Assembly (NCBI GenBank): GCA_963921935.1
Contig: OY998175.1
Location: forward strand, 178,967,262 to 179,031,261
Length of the DNA stretch: 64,000 nt
DNA from: Galeruca laticollis
Lineage: Eukaryota > Arthropoda > Insecta > Coleoptera > Chrysomelidae
Direction: 5' to 3'
This document shows, piece by piece, positions 22,386 through 32,735 of the stretch (the first letter of the stretch is position 1; each line of letters begins with the position of its first letter). The translations under genes were made by a program, and so were the position numbers. Below the pieces are notes generated by a model, which did no database searches, was not told the origin of the DNA, and saw only the letters and a list, made by a program, of their open reading frames with translations.

Positions 22386-22430
22386 CCGTAGACATGCATG
22401 TTTCTGGCTCATTAGCCTTCATCGGTACGG
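22386..22430 (-). ncRNA. Hammerhead ribozyme motif, repeat unit 2
   Basis: Identical in all helices and core bases to the unit-1 motif 352 bp upstream. A concatemeric transcript of the array would be cut into monomers of about 351 nt if the motif is active. Confidence 0.6.
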
Positions 22431-22760
22431 CATAACCAAGAAAAGGTGTACAACTTGGGAGCAAGGATGTTATTTGAAACATGAGAAAACACAAACAACG
22501 GATTTAAACAAGATAACCAAACGCACATTTATGCCTTCAAATGGAAAATCCCGAGTTTTCAGGACAACAACCAACAGAGACACGGAGGCGTCTATAGCTC
22601 TCCTGTCTGAACCTTCCGACCCTGGAAATAGACAAATAATCAATGAAAAGATGAAAGAATAACGCGTGGAATATAAAACATGCATGTCTACGGTTACCAC
22701 TCATTCTCTATAACCTCTTTTACGTGATATGCCCGCTAATTCTGTTTTTGTTTTATATAT

Positions 22761-23654
22761 ATATATATATGTATGTATGTATGTAAAAATGGGTTAGCCA
22801 AAGGCGAGTTCGTTAATGAGCTAAATCGGCCCAGTAGAAACAAAATGGCGGCCTGTCAAAGTTGAAAAAAAATCGTATTTCCTTTGTTTTTCATTCGACG
22901 CAAAAAAATTACTGAGCTTTTTCATAGATCTTAACACGTTCTACTACATTTTTACTTAACATTTTTCTCTAAATCGTACATCAAAACATTTATTTAAGAA
23001 AATTCACAAATTTACCAGAAATTTTTTTATTATTTTTGTTTTTGATTTGATGCCAAAATGTTACTTTGGTTTTTTGTATATCTCAAAAGATTCTATTACT
23101 TATGTATTTAATCTTTTATTTGGGGTTTTGTGCAAAAATGTTACTGAAATAAGCCTGTCCAATTGGTCCTGTGCCATTGGGATTTTTTTGTTCCATATCG
23201 TATTAATATTTCAGGTTTTATTTCTTTCATATGAAATTTCGATGATGTTTTTCAACTCACAATGTCGCCATCGATCCCTAATTCAACTCTACAAATATAT
23301 CCCAGTAATGTGTATTCATGAAATATAAACAGATAAACCCAGAAAGGAGACATCACTATTTTCTGAATAATTTCAACTTTTTTTTCAAGTGATTCTTAAG
23401 GTGGCCCTGACAAGATTGAAATCAAGTTGTTCGATACACCCACTCTATGTTTACCTACCTCTTACCACATGGAAAACATTGTAAAGTTTAATATAGTTAT
23501 TGAAACAAAGAAAATGAAAAACTAGATCTGAGAAAGTAGATCGACAGAATAAAGAGATTGATAGACAGAAAATTTTCACATAAATGAAGACACTAAGGAC
23601 AGGAAAAATACATTGAACAGTACCAAAGAGAAACCTCATACTATATATTTAAAC
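22761..23654. other. Non-coding stretch, starting with a (GTAT)n microsatellite
   Basis: (TA)n passes into (GTAT)n at about 22770-22786. After that no recognisable gene is seen before the hAT end. Confidence 0.4.
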
Positions 23655-24737
23655 CGCGGGTCACACTAGGCTAGTTGCCAGCAGCGAATTTAGTAACCGC
23701 TACTCTCAGCCGTCGATCAGCTGGGCGTAGCCAGCCGACAAGTATTTGTCAGCGACTGGTAGAGGTGGAGTACTATCGATAGCACCATCTATAGTCGGGA
23801 CTATCGAAAACAATCGATAGTTTTTAGTGCTATCGAATACTATCTATAGTTCTAGATTTTTGATTTTTTAAACGAAAAATCAATAGCTACCGATCAAATA
23901 TCAAATACTTTCAAATGTTAAGCGCCATCTAGTAAACGCTAGCTTAGTTTACAATATTACAGGTTCCTGTTTACCATGTTCAGAAATTTTACTAGAGATT
24001 ACACTAAAGGGATAGGGTGTGGTATATGTCTGATGCGGGACAGCAGAACTACACAATCAGCTAAAGTAAAAATTGGAAAAGTGGATGAAATAATCTTTGG
24101 TGAAAGTACAAATTGGGTGCGCACCAATTTTAGTTGAATATAAATACTTTGTGAAATGGATACATTTTTGATATTAAAGTCTGGAAAACGAGAGAGAAAT
24201 AGTGGTTTTCATACAGGTGAATTATAAAAAATACTAGTGCAAGATTTTTTTACGTATTTCATATTTTTAGTGTAGAAACTCCTGCAAGTGCAAGTGGCAA
24301 TGAATCAGATGATGATACTGCTTCTACTACAAGTACACCTAGAATAAAGAGAAAAATATCCATTGTATGGAAATATTTTTAAAAAACAGCTTGACAAAAG
24401 ATTTGCCAAATGCTTGTCCTGTGTTGAGGAATATAAATGCAGTGGTAATACCAACAATTTAGCTAACCCTTTAAAAAAATTGACACTGACACTAAATTCT
24501 GCACAAGAAAATCCCTGTTCAAGTAGTGATCCCAATTCTGCTATCTAAAGTTTTCGATTTTGATCTTAAGTCATTCTTTCAAAAGAACGTTAGAGTATGT
24601 AGTTCTTCCCAAAGAAAAAGAGAATTAGACAGATCTCTGGGAATAATGATTGCAACTGACTTCCAACCATTTAATATTTTGATGATATAAATTCATGAAA
24701 TTAACTGTCTCGACCCTTACTTCGTGGAATATGCTCA

Positions 24738-24824
24738 TATTAGTGTTTTTAAATGAAACTCACGGTCTCTAGTTAATTGTGGAATTAACAAGAGACCGTG
24801 AGTTTCATTTAAAAACACTAATAT
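24738..24824. repeat. Foldback hairpin with ~39-bp arms
   Basis: TTAAATGAAACTCACGGTCT and its reverse complement face each other across a short TGTGG-containing loop. The copies of ATATAAATTCAT at about 24684 and 24821 flank it. A half copy (right arm only) recurs at 47053-47098. Confidence 0.8.
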
Positions 24825-25382
24825 AAATTCATTACTATAAAACTCGATTCAAGAAACCAGTTAGCGCAGCGATGACGAGGTACCCCACCAAAACAGCAAA
24901 ACCCCCACGCCAAGATGCGCACGAAGAATCGACAGTAGAAGGGAAGGAGACTTCCACCACCACTACGACGATGGATATAAAAATGCGAACCAACAGACGA
25001 AAAGACGACTTGGTTTACGGACTCCTGCTCCTCCAAGTTCAGCCGCCTCCAGTGCGAAGCGTAGGTCGAGGGTACTGACTTTAACCTTAAACGCTTTACA
25101 CTATCCACCGCCGAGTGTTGTACTAAGTCGGAGTATTGATCCGATTTTATACATCATTCATTAGAACGGCCGTTGGTTTCTGGTATTGACGGAAACGAGA
25201 ACGATTGTTCAAACTGTTAGAAGAATTTCGGTGTGGTATTGACACACTGAAAGCTCTACAGTATCTTCGTAGGGAAGCGCCGTTAAGCCGGGTACTGACT
25301 GGCTATAAACGATCGCTTTAACTGTTAGTATAATTCTGGTGTGGTATTGACGCGCCATAATAACTACAGTCCTTACAAACCA

Positions 25383-25433
<51 letters not shown>

Positions 25434-25550
25434 GAATATTGAATTTTAGTTTATTTTTGTCATTGCAAATAATATTTTTTAGAAATAAATCAGTTGATTT
25501 AATTGAACTATGTCTCCTTTGGGCTTACCTGGGCAATACGCATTACAGAA

Positions 25551-25564
25551 TGGCGCCCGAGCAG
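25551..25564 (+). promoter_or_regulatory. tRNA primer-binding site
   Basis: TGGCGCCCGAGCAG begins three bases after the LTR terminal CA. The leading TGG pairs with the CCA end of a tRNA; the rest resembles a tRNA-Lys 3' end. It defines the 5' LTR boundary. Confidence 0.7.
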
Positions 25565-25706
25565 AAAAATTAAATTGCGTAGCCAGGTATCAACACTTTT
25601 TTGCCCCGATAACAGAGACTGTCGAAACGAAAGAATTTTTATAACCAGAATATTGATTCAAATTCGAAAGACAGAATTTTTTAGGACATCGTAATAATCA
25701 CTGATA

Positions 25707-26430
25707 ATGGCATCCGAAAGCGATGATGGAGCGTATGGATTAGAAGTTGCGGACGAGAAAGTTGGATGGGTTTACAGACTACGACAAACAGATATCCGCG
25801 CGGAATTAGAATCCAGAGGATTAGTTTCGACAGGAAAAATGTCAGAACTAAGAGCTAGGTTAGTGGACCACTTACGGACGGACATCACAGATACACCAAA
25901 CATCCAGGACAAGAGCAACGTTACTCTGGAACCAGTATACCTACACAACCACAGGAGGACAAGGATTTGCAGGCTCTAGAGATAAGTAGAAAATGGGGTA
26001 TACATTATGACGGATCCAGAGACCCAATAGAATTCCTGGAATCGGTGAATGAGCTCAAAGATTGCACGTGCAGAAGACAACCGGGAAACGACAATGGAAC
26101 TGGACAAACCAGGGGCACTCCAGTTCCACAATACCGACCCCCCACGGTCCACGAGACAGTAAACCGGCCCCCAGACAGCAGACCGACAGATCGACAGACT
26201 GACACACCGACAGACCGACAAACCGACAGACCGACAAACCAACAGACCGACGGACCGACAGACCGACAACGACCAAACGATAATGACAACAACAAAAAAA
26301 TCTTTCCGAATTTCATTACGAAGCGTAGGTCGAGGGTACTGACTTTAACCTTAAACGCTTTACACTATCCACCGCCGAGTGTTGTACTAAGTCGGAGTAT
26401 TGATCCGATTTTATACATCATTCATTAGAA
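25707..26430 (+). pseudogene. gag: gag remnant with N-terminal SAP domain
   Basis: From ATG 25707 the first ~60 residues contain a SAP-type DNA-binding motif (RLRQTDIRAELESRGLVSTG, then LRARLVDHL), found at the start of some insect gypsy-type Gag proteins. A frameshift near 25960 leads to a frame with RKWGIHYDGSRDPIEFLESV, the start of the capsid-like part. This stops abruptly at a deletion into a (CCGACAGA)n minisatellite (about 26178-26272) and then into the 3' LTR at 26319. The C-terminal half of gag is absent. Confidence 0.65.
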
Positions 26431-26835
26431 CGGCCGTTGGTTTCTGGTATTGACGGAAACGAGAACGATTGTTCAAACTGTTAGAAGAATTTCGGTGTGG
26501 TATTGACAGTATCTTCGTAGGGAAGCGCCGTTAAGCCGGGTACTGACTGGCTATAAACGATCGCTTTAACTGTTAGTATATTTCTGGTGTGGTATTGACG
26601 CGCCGTAATAATTACAGTCCTTACAAACCGAGATATTCGTTAAGCCGGGTACTGACTAGCTACAAACGATACTCTCAAATCTTGAGATTAAAACCGAAAG
26701 AGTATTGATCCGCCGGTTGCTCATACCCCTGGCTGTCTGAACATTTCATAGGACGCAGAGGATCCCGTGTATCGTCGAGTGTATCACCGGAATCGAAATA
26801 CACACCGCTGCTGTTACACCTACCTACCGTTCGGA

Positions 26836-29800
26836 CAGTGTTGCCGATTGGCGGATAATTATCCGATTTGCGGATAATTTGAAGGGTTGCCGGATATTTT
26901 TCTCACCCTGTCAAAAATCGGATAATTAGGATCCGACTGAATGCTAAAATTACGAGCAATAGTTGGAAATGCAAGATTTCATTATAGACTTGACAGCAGC
27001 GATATTTCGTGTTGAAGGCGTTGAAACATAGGGTTGATATTCTGTGTAACGAAGATTTCTATTGTCGAATTTCCTTTATTCCATGAAAAGTACAATTCTG
27101 TAGTACATGATGAGTACATGTTATCCCATCGCAGTGTCTGTAACGCGAGAGATTCCGCTATTCACTATCAGATGTCGCGAGTAGAGCGGTTCTCCCCACA
27201 TTGAAGTCCACTTTCATAATATTTACCTACGCAATTGATTATTGTTTTGGTTGTTTAATGTTTTGAAGTGAATAGTGAATATAAGTTTTAAAATAAGTTG
27301 TTCTAAATAAAAGCATTGCTGGTTGCTTAATTTGCACATCCTAAAGAAATAAAAAAAATGGACAAGTGGCTTATTGATTATAAGGTAAAACTTTAAAAGT
27401 TCGCAGATAACATAGAAGTATTAAAAAAAATTGGTATCAAGGGTTTTATAATATGCTAATATACTATTTTTTGTTGTGGATTTTAGAAAAAGGAAAAACG
27501 GATACCAGAAGTAATAATTAAGCCGTCTCCAGATGTTGTGATCGGGAAAGGAAAGCCAAAAGCAAATGATCAAGAGAAACCAGGTTGCAGTAACATTGCT
27601 ACCACAACGTGTGATACACCTAGGGGTGACGATAAATGGAAGGAACCTTCGACGTCCTTTGCGACAGAGACAGAACAATCCTGTGGAAATAATTTTGTGA
27701 GTATTTTCTCATAAAGGTACAAATAATCTACTGTTTAATAAAACAAACAAATTTGGAATAGATAATTCAGTATTACATTCGATTATTTTAGGCTGCAATT
27801 TCACAACCAGAAAAAAAACGAAAAAAATAACTCCTGGAAAAAGGGAAAAGAAGACTGGCTTTGTACTTTCTTGGATCAATAATCCCAAATTCAAGGGTTG
27901 GTTGGAAAAGTCTTCAAAACCAGCAGGTCGAGGAACAGCGTTTGCCTTTTGTAACGTATGCAATATGGATGTGGTAGCTCATAAAACTGTCCTTATTAAA
28001 CACTCGAATAGTGAAAAACACAAATTAAATTGGCAAAAAGTGTCAACTAGCACCAAGATAACAGAACTTTTCACAGAAAAGAGTGAAGACATTGTCGTAA
28101 GAATCGCGGAAATAAAACTTTGTGCCCTGTTAGCTACAAATCAATTACCTTTTTTGTTGATGGATACTTTGTGCCCACTTTTAAGAACTATTTTTCATGA
28201 TTCAAAAATTGCACAAAAACTGAGTGTAAAAAGAACAAAGGCCACTGCTATTGTATGCAATAGTTTGGGAATCAATTTTCTAATAGATTTTCACAATAAA
28301 TTAAGAGAGTCAGGATTCTTCTTCTCATTAATCATGGATGAAACGACAGATATTTCTGTCAAAAAGCAGTGTGCTTTTTCAATCATATATTACGATAACA
28401 ATGTAAATATGATTAAAACAAATTTTTTTGATCTGGTTGAAGCTAATGGTTCCACAGCTGTTGATTTATTCAACATTTTAAAAAATTGCTTGATATCGAA
28501 GAAAATTCCATTAAAAAATTTGGTAGGGTTTTCTTCGGATACCACTAATGTTATGGTCGGAGAGCACAATTCTGTTTTTGCTCTTCTGAAAAAAGAGTTG
28601 CCTCAAATAATATGTATCAGGTGCTCCTGTCATATGGCACATTTGGCAATTTCGAAAGCCTGTTTAAAACTACCAAGGCAGGTGGAAGACCTACTTCGTA
28701 ATGTAGGCAGTCATTTTAACAGGAGCTCCTTGCGTAGAAAAAAATTTGAAGAGTTTCAACATTTTTTTCAAGTAGAAATACATAAAATACTCTCCCCAGC
28801 CGTAACAAGGTGGTTGTCGATAAAAGCATGTATTGACAGAGTGCTTGAACAATATGAGCCACTAAAACACTATTTAATGGAATCGATGCTTGAGGACCCA
28901 TCACACACAACTGACAGTATGTTAGAAGCAATGAAGAATCCATTTACCAGAGTTTATCTGGAATTCATTTCGTATTCTTTGGGGCTTATGACTGATTTTA
29001 ACATGCTGTTTCAGTCTGAAAAGCCTTTGCTCTACAGAGTTAAGCCAGAAACGATAGTATTATTAGAAACGTTATATGCTAATTTTCTTGAGCTATCGTA
29101 TTCTTTGGGGCTTATGACTGATTTTAACATGCTGTTTCAGTCTGAAAAGCCTTTGCTCTACAGAGTTAAGCCAGAAACGATAGTATTATTAGAAACGTTA
29201 TATGCTAATTGTCTTGATCTATCACGTATAAAAAAAGCCAAAGATATTTTCAAACTGAATCATGAAAATCCGGATTTTTTCCTACCTTTAGAAAATATTT
29301 ATTTGGGGATGGCAGCAACAGAATCCTTTGCAGACTTAAATAAAAATCCCAACATTCAAAGAAACGATATTGTTAAATTTTCAACGTCAATTTTATCGTT
29401 TTATACTGATCTTGCAAAAAATATAAAAGAAAAATTCAATTTTAAAGAACCAATTTTCGATATTATAGATATATTAGATCCAAAAGTTGCACAATCTTTT
29501 AAGACAAAGTCTTTAAAACATATCATTGACTCATTTCCAGTTTTGAAAGACCACGTTGATCCTCAGGCTTTGGACAATGAGTGGAAAAAACATGCTTTAT
29601 TACATTTTGAAGATCTCCACATAAACATAAAAGATTGTGAGCAATATTGGTCAGAAATTTTTAACTTGAAAAATAATGCCGACGTTTTATTATTTCCTAA
29701 TTAAAAAAAAACCTTATCATTACTGCTTGTGTTGCCATTTTCTAACGCGAGTGTTGAACGAATTTTCAGTAATGTTTTTAATATAAAAACAGACAAAAGA

Positions 29801-30604
29801 AACCTATTAAACACTTCTACTCTAAGGGCAATTTTAGCTACTAAACAAGGAGTAGATAACAGTGGGGGTTGCGTTAAATTTCAACCAACAAAACAAATGT
29901 TGGAGTGTAAGATTTGGCAAGATAAGCAATAGTTGAAAGAAAAACATTTCAAGTTGGTAGGTGACTTAATATTATTTTTTCATTACAGTTACAGATGCTT
30001 TTTTAGTTTGAACACAAATAAGTATTTTAGGTAAAATGTTCCTTTTTTTCTATGAAAAAATAAATATAAAATAACAAATTAGGTACGTGTAACTTTCGTG
30101 TTTTCCTGTTATTATTTTTCAATGTATTTTAATCAAAGATTTTTTAGTTTTAATTGAAGTATATCAAGAAAATGTATCTTTTTTCTATTAAGGTATAAAT
30201 ATGAAATTACAAAATTGGTACACGTAACTTTTTTGTTTCTTAAACCTTTTTTTTGTATTTTAATGCTACCAAAGATTTTTTAGTTTGAATAGAAGTATTT
30301 TAGGTAAATGTAATTTTTTTCAATATTTTTTAGTGTATTCCAATGATACCAAAGATTTTTTAGTTTGAATAGAAATATTTTCGGTAAAATGTTCCTTTTT
30401 ATATAAATAAATATGAAATAACTAATTTTTTTCATTATTTCTACAAAATAGCCATTCCTGCCTTCTATTTGGGTACGAAACCTGAATATATAGTAGTGAT
30501 TTACTATTTTTGATTGTTTTCAACATATCGGATAATTTCGGACAAAATCGGATAATTTCGAGTTCAGAAGAGGATATTTTCATTCTCATCCATTGGCAAC
30601 ACTG
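26836..30604 (+). mobile_element. hAT transposon #2 with perfect 8-bp target duplication
   Basis: It starts CAGTGTTGCC and ends GGCAACACTG. CGTTCGGA is duplicated exactly at 26828-26835 and 30605-30612. Subterminal CGGATAATT/ATCCGAT motifs recur several times at both ends, as hAT transposase sites do. It carries a nearly full-length transposase gene and lies in the 3' LTR of the retrotransposon at 24680-30843, so it is the youngest layer of this nest. Confidence 0.9.
27358..29932 (+). pseudogene. hAT transposase #2, spliced, near-complete, one premature stop
   Basis: Exon 1 (27358-27384) gives MDKWLIDYK before a GTAAAA donor. Exon 2 starts at 27487 after TTTTAG and ends near 27696-27700. Exon 3 begins at 27792 after TTTTAG. 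The exon 2/3 phase fits only if the GT at 27701 is used or an A-run near 27811 carries an indel. Exon 3 has a BED-like FCNVCN...HKTVLIKHSNSEKH finger, SLIMDETTDIS (catalytic Asp), VGFSSDTTNVMVG, RCSCHMAHLAISKAC and, after a TAA at 29702-29704, the hAT C-terminal LPFSNASVERIFSNVF. A 126-bp in-frame tandem duplication occupies 28971-29222. Total about 700 residues, usual for the family. Confidence 0.8.
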
Positions 30605-30688
30605 CGTTCGGACCATCAGTGTATATCGATCGACGAAGGGATATGGACCGTCGAAGCGTGACCTCCGAAATATTTACGCACCAGAGTA

Positions 30689-30733
<45 letters not shown>

Positions 30734-31552
30734 ATTGAATTTTACTTTATTTTTGTCATTGCAAATAATATTTTTTAGAATTAAATCAGTTAATTTAATT
30801 GAACTCTGTCTCCTTTGGGCTTACCTGGGCAATACGCATTACAATATTGTAAACGATATTGGATTTCAAACATTTGTCAGACTCTTGATCCAAAATATGT
30901 GTTACCAAGCAAATCTACAATAAGGGACTCTGTATTGGAAAATTATAAAACATATTAATTCCTTCACAATAACGACAGACTGTTAGACCTCTATTGCAAC
31001 AGAATCCTATAGTTCTGTAACATGCCACTTCATAGACCAAAACTACGAACTTAAAACTGTAATTTTAGTTGTTAAACAAATGGCAACAAATCATACTAGT
31101 CAAAATATGGCAGACGCTTTAGTTGAAGTGTTTCAAGACTGGAACATACATAATAAAAGTATTTGTATAGGCACAGATAATGCTGCAAATGCACTGAATA
31201 TGTGTGAAATTTTGAAAATCAAGAACCTTCCTTGTTTTGCGCACACATTAAATTTAGTTGTCAAAGACAATTTGGCACTAGAATGTCTAAAAGAGATATT
31301 GAAAAAGTGCAAAGATATTGTAAGATTTATTAAAAGCAGCAATGTTGCTGTAGACACTTTTAGAGAAGAACAGGGAGAAGGGGGAAGAAACAAGGTACCT
31401 TATAAATTAGTTCAAGAAGTTTCAACACACTGAAATAGCTCTTTATATATGAAAAAAATAATTAATAAAACATCAGATGCCTTGAACCGATCTCTTTTAA
31501 AAATTAAAAAAGCTTCACCGCCATTAACTACAGAAGAAATCACAATTTTAAT

Positions 31553-31880
31553 AGTATACTAAGTAAAAGTGTCACGAGTTTTACTAGACACGAGTGGAGC
31601 AAAGCGGAACGAGTACCTTGTGCTTATTATACTTTTTCTTCGTCCGCAGGAATGAACAAATTATATTATATTTAAACTATATTCATAACATGACGGACGA
31701 TGGCTGACGACTGACTGACAAATCTAATGAAACAAAGATACACTTGACGTGACGTTTAAAAAATAAAAGATAAACGAGATGTGCCTTTCCGCATTTTAAA
31801 TGCTAGTGTAAGAGTCGTTTTGCGCGTGTCGAACCCGTGTTTTAAATGCGGTTTTAGTAACGGAAGTAGAAAAAAGATAT
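31553..31880. mobile_element. ~325-bp non-coding insertion in hAT #1
   Basis: The hAT #1 reading breaks at about 31553 and resumes at about 31881. The intervening DNA has an internal inverted pair around 31788-31850 (CCGCATTTTAAATGC against TTTTAAATGCGG) and no coding capacity. Its ends show no clear TIRs. Confidence 0.45.
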
Positions 31881-32735
31881 TCACATGTGTTTAGACATTT
31901 TTGAAGATGTGACGAACAAAGTATCGGGTACCAAATATGTAATGTTAAAAATACCAATTGCTTTTAGCACATACACCAATCTTGATGATATTGAGAATGA
32001 ATGTATGCCAGAAGAGGGCAAAACACTTAATAGTGGGCTTATAGAGTCAGTAAAACAACGCCTTTTTCCGTACGAATCCAGAAGTTTGGCAAGGATTTCT
32101 ACCATTCTTGATCCAAGATATAAAAAGGAAGGTTTTAGATCTGAGGAAAATTCCAATTAAGCAGCTTATTATTTAGAGCAACAAATGAATATTTTGATGA
32201 GACAATCATTGGAACCTCAGGAAAAACCAGATGAACCTCAACCCGAGACTTATTTAGCAAAAAAATCTTAGTTTTCATTTGTAAAAAGCAAAGTGGAAGA
32301 GAAATCAAAAAGCGTACTAGCTGACGTAATTATACTGAAGAGACAGTATTTGGAACAAAAAAACTCGCCTGAGGATACAGATCCACTGTTAAATTGGAAG
32401 GTGTAAAATTAGTTTAGTTTTAAATATTACCTATTAAACTGCACCTTATTAGATAAATCAGGAACTGATATACTTGCTTTTTCCACAGAATCAGAAAGTG
32501 TATTTAGTACTTTAGGATATATTAATATTTCTAAATAAAAATCAATGGATTTTTACTTAATATCATTTGTTTCAAGTAATAATTCAATAAAACAATGAAA
32601 GAGTCTACATTCATTCATTTGTTTCAATTTTTTTATTATGGCCGAAAATGTGACCGGGTTGTCAGGCACTGCTTTCTGGTGCTACTCCTAGCCGCTGGCC
32701 GGCAGCAGCTGGCAACCAGCCTAGTGTCGCTTAAG

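Larger units (their letters stand above)
21915..22760. mobile_element. Tandem ~351-bp repeat array with hammerheads, ending in an inverted copy
   Basis: Unit 1 starts near 21932, unit 2 near 22284 and a truncated unit 3 near 22633 (spacings 352 and 350 bp; units share AATAATCAATGA and GGCGTCTATAGCTCTCCTGT). Unit 3 breaks after about 45 bp, and the sequence turns back as an inverted copy of the unit's first ~80 bp (22677-22756). (TA)n flanks both sides. Each full unit holds one minus-strand hammerhead. This is the architecture of Penelope terminal repeats or retrozyme-like elements. Overlapping short ORFs match nothing I know. Confidence 0.65.
24680..30843 (+). mobile_element. LTR retrotransposon (Ty3/gypsy-like), internally deleted, inserted in hAT #1
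   Basis: The 5' LTR runs from about 24680 to 25547 (ends GCATTACA). A primer-binding site lies at 25551 and a SAP-domain gag fragment follows. The 3' LTR, joined to the gag remnant at about 26319 without its 5' part, is interrupted by hAT #2 and ends at 30843 with the same GCATTACA. ATATT flanks the insertion (24674-24678 and 30844-30848) as a 5-bp target duplication with one extra T. Most of gag and all of pol are missing. The LTRs differ by a (TA)n expansion that replaces part of the 5' copy. Confidence 0.75.
24255..32540 (+). pseudogene. hAT transposase #1 (BED finger + RNase H-like core), split by insertions
   Basis: A BED-type zinc finger is seen in KCLSCVEEYKCSGNTNNL (the His-containing HLK step is mutated to PLK). 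LGIMIATDFQPFNI follows and is cut by the LTR element at 24680. Reading resumes at 30844 with the FNIVNDIGF continuation, then IHNKSICIGTDNAANALNM (acidic block), LPCFAHTLNLVVKD (Cys-His block of hAT cores), and after a second insertion ISTILDPRYKKEGF and the dimerisation-region fragment SVFSTLGYI near 32500. There are many stops; the gene is inactive. Confidence 0.7.
23655..32735 (+). mobile_element. hAT-like transposon #1, host of nested insertions
   Basis: CACTAGGCTAGTTGCCAGC near 23660 is matched in inverse near 32712-32732 (GCTGGCAACCAGCCTAGTG). Between the ends lie pieces of one hAT transposase in order: BED finger (24363-24548), catalytic core (30844-31436), then the C-terminal part (31881-32540). 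They are separated by an LTR retrotransposon (24680-30843) and a ~325-bp non-coding insertion (31553-31880). TATCGATA-related repeats cluster at 23770-23862 near the left end. An 8-bp target duplication is not convincing. Confidence 0.6.

Noticed and set aside
21932..22633. CRISPR-like direct repeats
   Set aside because: Units are ~351 bp without short-repeat/spacer alternation, in eukaryotic TE-rich DNA.
22081..22700. Paired ORFs of ~76-95 codons on both strands of the tandem array
   Set aside because: They recur only because the 351-bp unit recurs, match no family, and overlap the ribozyme motif.
25976..26316. Three overlapping minus-strand ORFs rich in Ser-Val-Cys-Arg
   Set aside because: Readings of the (CCGACAGA)n minisatellite in three frames.
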